From contig CBDCGS010000011.1 of NCBI GenBank assembly GCA_965216915.1, positions 310,001 through 374,000 of the forward strand: DNA of 64,000 nt, in the 5' to 3' direction. Both the position numbers and the translations under genes were made by a program. The DNA comes from CBDCGS01 sp965216915 (GTDB taxonomy: Bacteria; Pseudomonadota; Alphaproteobacteria; UBA828). The number at the start of each line of letters is the position of its first letter. The stretch's first letter is position 1. The notes beneath the pieces are model-generated. The model had not been told where the DNA came from. It did not search any database and worked only from the letters and a program-made list of their open reading frames with translations. This document shows positions 1-14,186 of the stretch, in pieces.

Positions 1-2307
<2,307 letters not shown>

Positions 2308-2315
<8 letters not shown>

Positions 2316-3483
2316 GCGGCACCGGCGCGTTGCGCCCCATGAGCGCGGTGAACCGCGCGAAGAGGTGCTGCGCGTCCTGCGGGCCGGGGGACGCCTCGGG
2401 GTGATATTGCACCGAGAAAATCGGCCGGTCCGCGACCTCGAGACCCTCGAGCGTGTTGTCGAAAAGCGAGACATGCGTCGGCCGAACGCCGGCCGGAAGC
2501 GATTCGGCGATCACCTCGAAGCCGTGGTTCTGGCTCGTGATCTCGACGCGTCCGGTGGCAAGCTCCTTCACCGGGTGGTTCGCGCCGCGGTGGCCGAAGG
2601 GCATCTTCTTCGTGGTCGCGCCGAGCGCGAGCGCGAGCAGCTGATGGCCGAGACAAATGCCGAAGATCGGGAGCTCGCTCTCGATCAAACGCCGGACGGT
2701 CGGGACGGCGTAGGCAGCCGTCGCGGCCGGATCGCCAGGGCCGTTCGACAGGAACACGCCGTCCGGCGCGTGGCTTAGGATGTCGTCGGCGCTGGCGCTC
2801 GCCGGCACCACGGTCACCGCGCAGCCGGCCGAGGCCAACGAGCGCAAGATGTTGCGCTTCGCGCCGTAGTCGATCGCCACCACTTTATGGCGCGGTCGGC
2901 TCATGAGGCCGTAGCCCACCCCGGGCCGCCAGGCCGTTTCGTCCCACTGATACGCCGTTTGGCACGAGACCTCGCAGGCGAGATCCATGCCTTCGAGACC
3001 CGGCCAGCGCGCCGCGAGCGCAACAAGCTCCTCCTGGGGCATCGGCTCGTCGGGCGCGTGGCAGAGGGTGCCGTGCGCCGCCCCTTGCGAGCGCAGCCGC
3101 CGGGTCAAGCGCCGGGTGTCGACACCCGCGATGCCGACCAGGTTGCGCCGCGCGAGCCAGTCGCTGAGCGGCTGCAGCGCACGCCAGTTGGAGGGGACCG
3201 TGATGTCGGTGCGAAGCACGAGCCCGAGTGCGGCCGGGTTGGTCGCCTCATGATCGTCATCATTCGCTCCCACATTGCCGATATGTGGGAACGTGAAGGT
3301 GATGATTTGTCCGGCGTAGGACGGATCCGTCAGAATCTCCTGATAGCCGGTCATCGACGTGTTGAAGCAAACCTCGCCGGTGACGACACCGTGCGCGCCG
3401 ATACCACGGCCCACATACACCGTCCCATCGGCGAGTGCGAGCATCGCAGGCGCCGGGCCTGTCGCCGTTTCTTTCCGGGGCAT
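2308..3483 (-). CDS. carA: carbamoyl-phosphate synthase small (glutaminase) subunit
   Basis: Hydrolyses glutamine and passes ammonia to CarB. The N-terminal CarA domain begins at LADGTVYVGRGIG. The C-terminal class I glutamine amidotransferase domain has the nucleophile in GICLGHQ (Cys277) and the His-Glu pair in YHPEAS (about residues 361-363). The length of 391 aa is normal. The frame also holds an upstream ATG at 3531 that would add 16 residues without family resemblance; the ATG at 3483 is preferred by homology and has a GGAAG-like site upstream. It forms a two-gene operon with carB and is divergent from the YqeY gene. Confidence 0.95.
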
Positions 3484-3637
3484 GGTCAGCTTCCAGGCCC
3501 GGGCGTTTTGTTCGCGACCGGGCCATTCCATCTCTCGTGCGCGCGCAGTTTATCCGGGGCTCTTGCGCCGTCAAGCGACCACCACAATGCTAACCCGCCA
3601 CACCGCAACGATATATGTGTCAAGCGCGTTTCCGCGG

Positions 3638-3665
3638 TTGATCACCGGCGGCGCGGCGCTATAGT
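3638..3665 (+). promoter_or_regulatory. sigma70-type promoter for the YqeY-dnaG block
   Basis: TTGATC at 3638-3643 and TATAGT at 3660-3665 are separated by 16 bp. The predicted transcription start is near 3672, just before the CTGGAGG ribosome site (3684-3690) of the YqeY gene. It lies in the divergent carA/YqeY intergenic region. Assignment is from consensus matching only. Confidence 0.55.
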
Positions 3666-3696
3666 CCCGGCTCCGCGGAAATGCTGGAGGCATTGC

Positions 3697-4152
3697 ATGT
3701 TGCGGACCGAGCTGAACGACGCGCTCAAGGTTGCTTTGAAGGGGCGAGATGAGCGCGCCGTTGCGACGATTCGTTTGATCCTCGCCGCGCTCAAAGATCG
3801 AGACATCGCCGAGCGCACCAAAGGCAACTCTGTCTGCCTAAGCGACGACGAGATCCTCACGCTGCTTCAAACCATGATCCGGCAGCGGCGCGAGAGCATC
3901 GCGCTTTACGAGCGCGGCGGGCGCGTCGACCTCGCCGAGCGCGAAGCGCAGGAGATCGAGGTGATCGAGCGCTTTTTGCCGCCGCCCATCGAGGGCGACG
4001 ATCTGATCTCGGCGGTGCGCACGGTGATTCGCGAACTCGACGCGCAGACGATCAAGGACATGGGACGCACCATGGCCTGCCTCAAGAAAAATTACGCGGG
4101 ACGGATGGACTTCGCGAAGGCGAGCGGCGTCGTCAAGGAGCTGCTCGCCTAG
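3697..4152 (+). CDS. GatB/YqeY domain-containing protein
   Basis: Small (151 aa) YqeY-family protein, related to the tRNA-binding tail domain of GatB (Asp/Glu-tRNA amidotransferase subunit B). Its precise role is unknown; a part in tRNA-dependent amidation or RNA binding is inferred for the family. It begins MLRTELNDALKVALKGRDE and ends in the typical YqeY segment MGRTMACLKKNYAGRMDF. The ATG at 3697 follows CTGGAGG by 6 nt, and a good promoter sits upstream. YqeY followed by dnaG and rpoD is a common gene order in alphaproteobacteria. Confidence 0.93.
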   Translation: MLRTELNDALKVALKGRDERAVATIRLILAALKDRDIAERTKGNSVCLSDDEILTLLQTMIRQRRESIALYERGGRVDLAEREAQEIEVIERFLPPPIEGDDLISAVRTVIRELDAQTIKDMGRTMACLKKNYAGRMDFAKASGVVKELLA

Positions 4153-4224
4153 CGCGACAAGCGCGCGCCTGAGCGTGCGCCTGGGACCTTGAGAGGCGCG
4201 GGCCGCGGGCCCCGCATGCGATGG

Positions 4225-6096
4225 ATGGCGTTTCCACCGCACTTCCTCGATGAAATCCGCGCGCGCGTGCCGCTCGAGGACGTGATCGGCAAGCGTGTGC
4301 GTCTTGCGCGCCGCGGCCGTGAGCTGATCGGGCTGTGCCCGTTCCACAATGAGAAGACGCCGTCTTTCACTGTGAGCCCGGAGAAGGCGTTCTACCACTG
4401 CTTCGGCTGTGGCGCGCATGGCGATGTGATCGGGTTCGTCATGCGCGATGAGGGGCTCGGCTTCCCAGAGGCCGTCGAGCGGCTCGCCGGACAGGCGGGC
4501 ATTCCGGTGCCCCGCGAATCGCCCGAGGCGCAGGCCCGCAACCGCGAGCGGCGCTCGCTCTTCGAGGTGACCGAGGCGGCCTGCGTGTGGTTTCAACGGC
4601 GCTTGGGTGCGCCCGAAGGTGCGGCCGCGCGCCGCTACCTCGAGGGGCGGGGCGTCACACCCGACATGGTCGAGGCCTTTCGCCTTGGCTTCGCACCGGC
4701 GCGCCGAGACGGGCTGAAGGGCGCCCTCGCGCAGCAGGGCATCGCCGAGACGCTGCAGCTTGCGGCGGGCCTGCTCGTGGAGCCGGAGGGTCAGGGCGCG
4801 CCATACGACCGCTTCCGCGGGCGCATCATGTTCCCGATCGGCGATCGCCGGGGCCGCGTGATCGGGTTTGGCGGGCGGGCGATGGGCGATGCGCAGCCCA
4901 AATATCTCAACTCGCCAGAAACCTCGCTGTTTCACAAAAGCATCGTCCTCTACGGCGTGGCGCACGCGGCGCCGGCCGTGCGCAAGGGCGCGCGGCTCGT
5001 CGCGGTCGAGGGCTATATGGATGTGATCGCGCTCCACCAGGCAGGAATCACGGGCGCCGTCGCACCGCTCGGCACGGCCCTCACCGAGGGCCAGCTCGAA
5101 GAGATGTGGCGCCTCGCGGACGAGCCGGTCCTCTGCTTCGACGGCGACGCGGCCGGCGCGCGGGCCGCGGGCCGGGCAGCCGAGCGCGCGCTGCCGGGCC
5201 TCCGGGCCGGGCGGGGCCTGCGCTTTGCGCGCCTGCCCGACGGACACGACCCCGACACGCTCGTGCGCGCCGGCGGCGCGGCGGCGATGGCAGCCCTTAT
5301 CGAGGACGCCATCCCCCTTTCGATGCAACTGTGGGACATGGCAACCGGCGGGCGGGTGCCGACCGAGCCGGAGGCACGGGCCCGGGTCAGCCATTGGATC
5401 GGCGAGCGCGTGGCGCGCATCCCCGATCGCGACCTCCGGTTCTACTACACCAACTTCGTGCGCGACCGGCTGCGCGCGCCATTCGGCGGTGCGGCAAGGC
5501 GCGATGCGGCGCGCGGCGAGCGCGCGCATGCCGAACCCGCGCAAGGCCTCGGCCGGCATGCGGGCCGCGCCAGCGAGGACCCCGAGCGGCGGGAGCGGGC
5601 GCTGCTGCAAACCCTGCTCAATTTTCCGGAACTGATCCAACCCGAGCGCGAGGCCCTTGGCACCATGCGGCTCGTGACGGCGCCCTATCGGGCGCTGATG
5701 GAAGCATTGATGAAGTGGGCGGACGGCCGCTCCGCCGCGGCGCCCGCCGATATCTCACCGGATGCGTACGATGCGCTCCACGCGTGGCTCGCCGAACACG
5801 GGTTCGGCCCGCGGGTGGCGCAGCTCCTGGCCGCCCCCAGCCTCGAATGGGCGAGCCGGCGCACACGCGCGAGCCTCGGGGATGCGCGGCTCCAGCTGCG
5901 GCAAGCCCTGCAGCTGCACCACCAATCCCGGCTCCTGGCGGCCCGCGAGGAAGCGGTCTCGGCGCTCGCCGAAGAGATGAGCGAAGCCAATTGGGAGCGC
6001 CTTCAGCAGGCCATGGAGGCCGCCCGGGAGGCCGGGCATGTCGAGGCCGACGTACCAGGCTTCGGCGCACCGAACATCCTGCCCGACCGGCGTTGA
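4225..6096 (+). CDS. dnaG: DNA primase
   Basis: Synthesises RNA primers at the replication fork and is recruited by DnaB helicase. The N-terminal CHC2 zinc finger starts at CPFHNEKTPSF (Cys38, His41) with the second pair in YHCFGCGAH. The central TOPRIM domain carries VAVEGYMDVIAL (~260) and CFDGDAAGARAA (~305) for metal binding. The C-terminal ~150 residues form the helical DnaB-binding part. At 623 aa it is full length. The frame stays open upstream (TTG at 4189, ATG at 4216), but the conserved MAFPPHFLDEIRARVP start at 4225 fits the family best; none of the three has a strong ribosome site. Confidence 0.96.
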   Translation: MAFPPHFLDEIRARVPLEDVIGKRVRLARRGRELIGLCPFHNEKTPSFTVSPEKAFYHCFGCGAHGDVIGFVMRDEGLGFPEAVERLAGQAGIPVPRESPEAQARNRERRSLFEVTEAACVWFQRRLGAPEGAAARRYLEGRGVTPDMVEAFRLGFAPARRDGLKGALAQQGIAETLQLAAGLLVEPEGQGAPYDRFRGRIMFPIGDRRGRVIGFGGRAMGDAQPKYLNSPETSLFHKSIVLYGVAHAAPAVRKGARLVAVEGYMDVIALHQAGITGAVAPLGTALTEGQLEEMWRLADEPVLCFDGDAAGARAAGRAAERALPGLRAGRGLRFARLPDGHDPDTLVRAGGAAAMAALIEDAIPLSMQLWDMATGGRVPTEPEARARVSHWIGERVARIPDRDLRFYYTNFVRDRLRAPFGGAARRDAARGERAHAEPAQGLGRHAGRASEDPERRERALLQTLLNFPELIQPEREALGTMRLVTAPYRALMEALMKWADGRSAAAPADISPDAYDALHAWLAEHGFGPRVAQLLAAPSLEWASRRTRASLGDARLQLRQALQLHHQSRLLAAREEAVSALAEEMSEANWERLQQAMEAAREAGHVEADVPGFGAPNILPDRR

Positions 6097-6111
6097 GCCG
6101 GTGTCCGCCGC

Positions 6112-6140
6112 TTGACACGTCCTAAGCGTGCGTTTAGAGA
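6112..6140 (+). promoter_or_regulatory. candidate rpoD promoter
   Basis: A perfect -35 TTGACA (6112-6117) and TAGAGA (6135-6140) are spaced by 17 bp, between dnaG and rpoD. A second, weaker candidate is TTGCGG (6171-6176) with TAGCAT (6193-6198), spacer 16 bp. Either would give a leader of 130-190 nt before the rpoD start. Consensus matching only. Confidence 0.45.
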
Positions 6141-6336
6141 TTTTTAGGGGTTTGGGCTTGAATTGAGCGCTTGCGGCGCCAATTCACGTTCCTAGCATAT
6201 AGGCGTGAGTGTGTTTCCAAGGCCCCGCGGCCGGGGCATGTCGTTGCGCGGCCGGGAGAGCCCGGAAACCGATGGTTCCTCGTGTGACCACGCGTCTACA
6301 CGGCTGGGCCGTGTAGAGTGGGAGGATTCGATTCGA

Positions 6337-8412
<2,076 letters not shown>

Positions 8413-8440
8413 CGCCACCCGTCCGCGCAGGACCGCGCGC

Positions 8441-9190
8441 GTGGCCGGCCCGGCGCGCGAGCCGCTCATCGACCGTTTACGCGATCCGGGCAAACGCGGC
8501 GCGCTTCTCATCGGCATGCGCGATGCGGCCGGCATTCCAACGGTGGCCGTGGTCGCCAGCATGGTCGGCTTCGGCTCGCTCTGCCGCGCGGCGGATCTCT
8601 CGATCGGCTTCGCCATCGCGACGAGCGGCGGCATGTGGGCGTTGCCGGGCCAAATCGCCTATGTCGAGCTCGCGGCAGGCGGCCACGCGCTGATCGCCGT
8701 GCTGCTCGCGGTGGCCATGGCGAATGCGCGCTTTCTCCCGATGACAGCGGTGCTGATGCCCTACATGCGCCAGGGCATGACGCGCACGGGGTGGCTCTAC
8801 CCGCTCTCTCAGCTGGTGAGCTTCAACGCCTGGATCTGGATGGTGCGCCGCTTTCCGGCAATGCCGCCGGCGCATCGCCTCTACTACTATTTCGGTTTCA
8901 CCGGCGTGCTGTTCCCGATGGGCATGGTGGGCACCGCGCTTGGCTATGCCGTTGCGGGTGAGGTGCCCCACGGCGTCGCGCTCGGGCTGGTCTACGTCAA
9001 CATCGTCTACTTCGCGCTGATCTTCGCCGATGTGCGGGACCTCGCGGCAGTGGCCTCGGTGCTCGCGGGCGCGATCGGCGCGCCGTTCTTCCACTTGGTC
9101 GCCAGCGATTGGGGCCTTTTGATCACCGGCGTCGTGTGCGGCAGCGTCGGCTTCGCCGTCTCACGCGCGTGGAGCGTCAAGCGTGAGTGA
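8441..9190 (+). CDS. azlC: AzlC family branched-chain amino acid exporter, large subunit
   Basis: Inner-membrane protein of 249 aa, member of the AzlC/YgaZ family that exports branched-chain amino acids with a small AzlD/YgaH partner. The AzlC signature begins at GMRDAAGIPTVAVVASMVGFG, in parts (~residue 25), with the conserved GGMWALPGQIAY and MANARFLPMTAVLMPYMR segments. Six or so hydrophobic helices are visible. The start used is GTG at 8441, 28 nt after rpoD; an internal ATG at 8518 is possible. It overlaps azlD by 8 nt. Confidence 0.88.
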   Translation: MAGPAREPLIDRLRDPGKRGALLIGMRDAAGIPTVAVVASMVGFGSLCRAADLSIGFAIATSGGMWALPGQIAYVELAAGGHALIAVLLAVAMANARFLPMTAVLMPYMRQGMTRTGWLYPLSQLVSFNAWIWMVRRFPAMPPAHRLYYYFGFTGVLFPMGMVGTALGYAVAGEVPHGVALGLVYVNIVYFALIFADVRDLAAVASVLAGAIGAPFFHLVASDWGLLITGVVCGSVGFAVSRAWSVKRE

Positions 9191-9515
9191 GACACTGCTC
9201 TGGCTCGGCCTGGTGCCGGCGATCGCGATTAGCTTGGGCTGGCGCGTGCTCGGCGTCGCGCTGTCCGGGCGGGTCAATGTCGACGGGCCCGTCTTCGCCT
9301 GGATCCGCTGCGTCGCCTTCGCGCTGCTCGCCGGCTTGATCGCGCGCATGATGATCTTTCCGGAGGCGGTCCTGGACGAAGTGCCACTGACCCACCGGAT
9401 CGGGCCGCTCGCATTCGGCCTTGCGGTGTTCTTCCTCACGCGCCGCAGCTTGCTGGCCGGGCTTGCTGCGGGCGTCGGCCTCTTCATGGTGTTGGCGAGC
9501 TTCTTCGCCACGTGA
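9183..9515 (+). CDS. azlD: AzlD family transporter small subunit
   Basis: A 110-aa protein with about four hydrophobic helices, the expected partner of the preceding AzlC. It starts at GTG 9183 inside the end of azlC (8-nt overlap), so the two are translationally coupled. The usual AzlD features are size, topology and position; sequence motifs in this family are weak. It ends 13 nt from the convergent end of ligA. Confidence 0.82.
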   Translation: MSETLLWLGLVPAIAISLGWRVLGVALSGRVNVDGPVFAWIRCVAFALLAGLIARMMIFPEAVLDEVPLTHRIGPLAFGLAVFFLTRRSLLAGLAAGVGLFMVLASFFAT

Positions 9516-9528
9516 TCCGGGAAGCGCC

Positions 9529-11625
9529 CTATGTACGTTCGATGAGCGCGAGCCATTCGGCCTCACTAAGAATGGCGATGCCGAGCGCCTCGGCCTTCTT
9601 GCGTTTGGAGCCCGCGTCGGCGCCGGCGACGACATAGTCGGTCTTGCGCGAGACAGAGCCTGAGACCTTCGCATCGAGAGCCTCGGCGCGGGCCTTGGCC
9701 TCGGCCCGCGTCATCTGCTCGAGGCTGCCCGTGAACACGACCGTCTTGCCGCTGATCGGGGATGCCGCCTCGGGCGCCTCGAACGGTTGGATGTCCAGTG
9801 CCACCCCGAGCGCGTCGAGCACCGTCCGGTTGTGGGGCTCGGCGACGAACTCCACGACGGCGCGCGCGACCACGGGGCCGATGCCGTCGATGTCGATCAG
9901 CTCGGCCAAGGCGTCGCTCTCCGGATCGGCCGCCGCCTCCATCGCCGTGCGCCAGGCCGCGAAGCTCTCATAACGCCGGGCGAGCAGCCGGGCCGTGGTC
10001 TGGCCGATGTGGCGAATGCCGAGCGCATAGATCACCCGCTCCAGCGCGATGGCGCGCCGCGCGGCGATGGCGTCGAACAGGTTGCGGGCGGATTTCTCGC
10101 CCCAGCCGTCGCGCGCCGCGAGCGGGGGAAGATCAGCACCGTCGCGCGCCTCCAAGCGGAAGATGTCGACCGGGCTGCGCACGCGGCCCTCATCCCAGAA
10201 CGCTTCGATCTGCTTGGTGCCGAGGCCCTCGATGTCGAAGGCGTCGCGCGAGACGAAATGGCGCAGTCGCTCGAGCGCCTGGGCCGGACAGATCAAGCCG
10301 CCCGTGCAACGGCGCACGGCCTCGCCGGGCTCGCGGACCGCGTGGCTCTGGCATTCCGGGCAAACGGTGGGAAACTCGAACGGGACGGCGTCGGGCGCGC
10401 GGGCCTCCGGGACGATGCGCACCACCTGCGGGATCACGTCGCCGGCCCGCTGGATCACCACACGATCGCCCTCGCGGATATCCTTGCGCGCGATCTCGTC
10501 CTCATTGTGCAGCGTCGCGCGCGACACCGTGGCGCCGCCGACATAGACGGGGTCGAGCTCGGCCACCGGCGTCAACGCACCGGTGCGGCCGACCTGGATG
10601 CTGATCGTCCGCAGCAGGGTCTCGACCTGCTCGGCCGGGAACTTGTAGGCGATCGCCCAGCGTGGCGCGCGCCCCGCCGCACCCAGACGCTCCTGCCAGT
10701 CGATCCGGTCGACCTTGTAGACGACGCCATCGATCTCGTAGTCGAGGTCGGCGCGGGCTTCGACGATCGCCTCATAGAGGGCGAGCGCCGCATCGAGATC
10801 ATCGCATCGTCTGGCCAGCGAATTGGTGAGGAATCCCCACCCGGCGAGCCGCTCGAGGAGATCGTGATACGAGCCGGCGATCGGTGGGTCCGCCTCGCCG
10901 ACGGCATAGGCCGTGAAATTGAGCCGGCGCGCCGCGGTCAATGCGGGATCGAGCTGGCGGAGGCCACCCGAGGCCGTGTTGCGCGGGTTGACGAACGGCT
11001 CGGCGCCGTCCGCGGCACGCTTTTCGTTCAGCGCGGCGAAGTTGCTCCGCGTCATATAGACCTCGCCGCGCACCTCGATGAGGGCCGGCTTGCCGCGCCC
11101 GGTGAGCCGCTCCGGCACGCCGCCGACGCGGCGCAGGTTCGCGGTGACGTCTTCGCCGGTCTCGCCGTCGCCGCGGGTCGCGCCTTGCACGAGAACACCT
11201 GCCTCGTAGCGCAGCGTGGCCGAGAGACCGTCGATCTTGGGCTCACCGATGAGAGTCACGGCCTCGTCCTCCGCGAGATTGAGGAAGCGGCGCACCCGCG
11301 CGAGGAACTCGGCGATATCGTCTGCGCCGAAGGCATTCGCGAGCGAAAGCATGGGGCGGGCATGGCGGACCTTCGCGAACCCCCCGCTCGGCGGCGCGCC
11401 GACGCGCTCGCTCGGGCTGTCGGGCCGCTTCAGGTCGGGGAATCGCCGTTCGATCGCCTCGTTGCGCCGTCTCAGCGCATCATAGGCGGCATCGCTCAGA
11501 ACCGGCGCGGAGTCCGCGTAGTAGAGCGTGTCGTGGTGCGCGATCTCCGCGGCGAGGCGCGCCAGCTCCTTGGCGGCCTCGTCGCGCTCCAGGGCATCGA
11601 CCGGAATGTCCGCGGGCTCGGTCAC
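9529..11625 (-). CDS. ligA: NAD-dependent DNA ligase
   Basis: Seals nicks in replication and repair using NAD+. Domains in order are: the Ia NMN-binding region; the adenylation domain with the nucleophilic lysine in EPKIDGLSATLRYEAG (~residue 120) and a TRGDGETGEDVT motif; the OB fold; a four-Cys zinc finger (CPECQSHAV...RCTGGLICPAQ, ~410-435); helix-hairpin-helix repeats; and a C-terminal BRCT domain (ISGKTVVFTGSLEQMTR). At 698 aa it is full length. Its start overlaps the recN stop by 4 nt. Confidence 0.97.
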   Translation of the reverse strand: MTEPADIPVDALERDEAAKELARLAAEIAHHDTLYYADSAPVLSDAAYDALRRRNEAIERRFPDLKRPDSPSERVGAPPSGGFAKVRHARPMLSLANAFGADDIAEFLARVRRFLNLAEDEAVTLIGEPKIDGLSATLRYEAGVLVQGATRGDGETGEDVTANLRRVGGVPERLTGRGKPALIEVRGEVYMTRSNFAALNEKRAADGAEPFVNPRNTASGGLRQLDPALTAARRLNFTAYAVGEADPPIAGSYHDLLERLAGWGFLTNSLARRCDDLDAALALYEAIVEARADLDYEIDGVVYKVDRIDWQERLGAAGRAPRWAIAYKFPAEQVETLLRTISIQVGRTGALTPVAELDPVYVGGATVSRATLHNEDEIARKDIREGDRVVIQRAGDVIPQVVRIVPEARAPDAVPFEFPTVCPECQSHAVREPGEAVRRCTGGLICPAQALERLRHFVSRDAFDIEGLGTKQIEAFWDEGRVRSPVDIFRLEARDGADLPPLAARDGWGEKSARNLFDAIAARRAIALERVIYALGIRHIGQTTARLLARRYESFAAWRTAMEAAADPESDALAELIDIDGIGPVVARAVVEFVAEPHNRTVLDALGVALDIQPFEAPEAASPISGKTVVFTGSLEQMTRAEAKARAEALDAKVSGSVSRKTDYVVAGADAGSKRKKAEALGIAILSEAEWLALIERT

Positions 11626-13298
11626 GCGCGCGCCTCGTGTCCGGCGATCAGACTTTCGGCCGCCGCGCGCGCCTCCTCCGTGATGCGCCGGCCGGAGAGC
11701 ATGCGCGCGATTTCCTCCCGCCGCTCGCCGGGATCAAGGCGCCGCACACGGGTCTCGAAGCCATCGCCGGCGGTGTGCTTGGTCACCCGGTAGTGGAAGG
11801 TGCCGCATGCCGCGACCTGTGGCGAGTGGGTGACCACGAGCACCTGGGCGGCGCGTGCGAGCTTGGCGAGCCGGGCGCCGACCGCCTCCGCCACGGCGCC
11901 CCCGATGCCGCGATCGACCTCGTCGAACACGAGGGTCGCCAGCCCCGCCTCGCGCGCCAAGCAGAGGCGTAGCGCAAGCAAAAGCCGCGCGCGCTCGCCG
12001 CCGGAGGCGATTTTCGCAAGCGGGGCTAGCGCGGCATCGCTTTGGGTTGCGAGCAGAAAACGGCAGCGATCGATGCCGTCGGGGCCCCACGCAGCGTCGT
12101 CCTTTGGCTCAAGGGCGGTCTCGAAACGGGCATGGCCGAGCTTGAGCGGCCGCAGCTCACGCGCGACCGCCTTGTCGAGCCGCGCCGCCGCGGCGTGCCG
12201 CGCCGCACGGAGCGCCGTCGCCATCTCGCGGAAAGCATCGGCAGCACCATCGACCGCGCGCGCGAGCGCCTGCACCCCGTCCGCGCCCGCATCGATGCGC
12301 GACAGCGCCTCGCGCGCCCGCTCGAGCAAATCACCGAGGCCGTCGCAGTCGGTCCCATGTTGACGCGCCGCCCCGCGGAGCGCGAACAAGCGCTCCTCGA
12401 CGCGCTCCAGGCGCTCGGGATCGGCCTCGGCAGCGCGCTCGGCCTGCGCCAGCAGACCATCGGCCTCCTCCGCCTCGATCGCGGCCCGCTCGAGCGACGC
12501 CATCAACGGATCGAGCGTGCCATCCGCCGTGCTCGCGACCTGGTCGAGCAGCCGATGCGCCGAGCGGAGCCTCAGCGCGGCGCTCGGCTCGTCCGAGAGG
12601 GCGCGGCGCGCCTCGGCCAGCGCCTCGCCCCGCTTCTGGCTCGTCATGAGCAAAGCGCGCTCGGCGGCCAAGCTGTCCGCCTCGCCGCGGCGCGGCGCGA
12701 GCAGCTCCAGCGTCTCGACGATATGGCTCAAATGATCGGCCTCGGCGCGGTCGCGTTCGGTCGATGCGAGGGCGGCATCATGGTCGGCCTTGGCCCGGCG
12801 CCATGCCTCGAACGCTTCGGCCACACCCGCGCGCTGAGCGCCCAGTCCCGCATAGCCGTCGAGCAGCGCGAGGTGGCGCGGCGCGTCGAGCAACCCATCG
12901 GTCTCGGCCTGGCCGTCATACTCGACCACCAGGGCGCCGATGCGCTTGAGCAATGCGACACCGACGGGCGCGTCGTTGGCGAACGCGCGGCTACGCCCGT
13001 CGCGGCCAACGACCCGTCTGAGGATCAGTTCCGCCTCGCGCGCGACGCCGTGGTCCGCGAGGAGCGCGTTCACCGGATGCTCCTCTGCCAATGCGAACAC
13101 CGCGGCGACGGTGGCCTCGGAGGCATCGGTGGCCACCAAGCCGGCGCTGGCGCGCGCGCCGAGCGCGAGACCGAGACCGTCCAGCAGGATCGATTTTCCA
13201 GCGCCGGTCTCGCCCGTAAGCACCGACAGGCCGTCGTCTATCGAGAGATCGACATCGTTGATCAGGACGAGATTGCGAAGCGTGAGGCGCCGCAGCAT
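11622..13298 (-). CDS. recN: DNA repair protein RecN
   Basis: SMC-like ATPase acting in double-strand break repair. The Walker A motif GETGAGKS is near residue 30. A central coiled-coil region spans ~150-370 and is rich in Ala, Glu and Arg. The signature (ASGGERARLLLALR) and Walker B (LVFDEVDRGIGG) are C-terminal, followed by VVTHSPQVAA. The length of 558 aa is normal. It lies between bamD (9-nt gap) and ligA (4-nt overlap) in one transcription unit, the usual alphaproteobacterial arrangement. No LexA-type operator was recognised upstream. Confidence 0.96.
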   Translation of the reverse strand: MLRRLTLRNLVLINDVDLSIDDGLSVLTGETGAGKSILLDGLGLALGARASAGLVATDASEATVAAVFALAEEHPVNALLADHGVAREAELILRRVVGRDGRSRAFANDAPVGVALLKRIGALVVEYDGQAETDGLLDAPRHLALLDGYAGLGAQRAGVAEAFEAWRRAKADHDAALASTERDRAEADHLSHIVETLELLAPRRGEADSLAAERALLMTSQKRGEALAEARRALSDEPSAALRLRSAHRLLDQVASTADGTLDPLMASLERAAIEAEEADGLLAQAERAAEADPERLERVEERLFALRGAARQHGTDCDGLGDLLERAREALSRIDAGADGVQALARAVDGAADAFREMATALRAARHAAAARLDKAVARELRPLKLGHARFETALEPKDDAAWGPDGIDRCRFLLATQSDAALAPLAKIASGGERARLLLALRLCLAREAGLATLVFDEVDRGIGGAVAEAVGARLAKLARAAQVLVVTHSPQVAACGTFHYRVTKHTAGDGFETRVRRLDPGERREEIARMLSGRRITEEARAAAESLIAGHEARA

Positions 13299-13307
13299 CG
13301 GGTGGAA

Positions 13308-14144
13308 TCAGAACACCGCGCTGAACATGCGGCTGATCCAGGAGCCGCGGTCTTCCTCTGGCGCGAGATCGACCTCCTCAAGCAGCGCATAGGAGCGGAT
13401 ATACCAGTCGCTTCCGGGGAAGTTGTAGCCGAGCACGGCACCGGCGGTTTGCGCCTCCTGGGGCACGCCAAGCGCGAGGTAGACCTCGGTGAGGCGATGC
13501 AGTGCCTCGGGCACGTGGCTCGTCGTCTGGTAGCGCTCGATCACGCGGCGAAAGCGCGTGAGCGCGGCGACATACTGGTCACGCTCCAAGTAGTAGCGCC
13601 CGATGCTCATCTCCTTGCCCGCCAGATGGTCGCGGGCAAGGTCGATCTTGAGGCTCGCGTCGCGCGCATATTTCGTGTCCGGGAACCGGCGCACCACCTC
13701 GTCGAGCGATTGCAAGGCGAGCTCGGTCATGCGCTGGTCGCGGCCGACATCCGAAATCTGCTCGTAATAGGACATCGCGATCAGATAGTAGGCATAGGCG
13801 ACATCCCGGTGACCGGGATGAAGCTCGACGAAGCGCTGGCCGGCCAAAATGGCGTCGTCATACGAATCGGCTTGGTAGTAGGCGAAGGTCGCCATGATCT
13901 GCGCGCGGGTCGCCCAGAGCGAATAGGGGTGCTGGCGCTCGACCTCGTCGAACGCTTGGGCGGCGAGGAGATATTGCTCGTCGAGCAGCAGGTCCATGGC
14001 GTTGTTGTAGAGGCTCTCGACGGGCTGCTCGACGTAAACCGGCTCCTCGTCGCCGGCGCAGGCGGCGAGGATGACGGCGAGCGCCGCGAGCGCGGACAGC
14101 GCAATCCCGCGCGGCGCCCTCAACCATGTCCGGCCGGTGATCAT
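13308..14144 (-). CDS. bamD: outer membrane assembly lipoprotein BamD
   Basis: Lipoprotein partner of BamA in outer-membrane beta-barrel assembly. A lipoprotein signal peptide ends at AVILAAC (Cys ~29). TPR-like repeats follow: LYNNAMDLLLDEQYLLAAQAF, in parts, and FVELHPGHRDVAYAYYLIAMS, in parts. The length of 278 aa is typical. The order lpxC-bamD-recN-ligA is widespread in alphaproteobacteria; here an unrelated oxidoreductase gene separates lpxC and bamD. Confidence 0.95.
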   Translation of the reverse strand: MITGRTWLRAPRGIALSALAALAVILAACAGDEEPVYVEQPVESLYNNAMDLLLDEQYLLAAQAFDEVERQHPYSLWATRAQIMATFAYYQADSYDDAILAGQRFVELHPGHRDVAYAYYLIAMSYYEQISDVGRDQRMTELALQSLDEVVRRFPDTKYARDASLKIDLARDHLAGKEMSIGRYYLERDQYVAALTRFRRVIERYQTTSHVPEALHRLTEVYLALGVPQEAQTAGAVLGYNFPGSDWYIRSYALLEEVDLAPEEDRGSWISRMFSAVF

Positions 14145-14186
14145 GGCGCGATTATAGGCGGGCGCCGGGCACAGATCGAGGGCCGC

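Noticed and set aside
3838..5640. A 600-codon frame antisense to the YqeY gene and dnaG
   Set aside because: No domain is visible; the opposite strand encodes DnaG with zinc finger and TOPRIM motifs.
9787..11793. A 668-codon frame antisense to ligA
   Set aside because: Composition typical of a reversed GC-rich gene; ligA is complete on the other strand.
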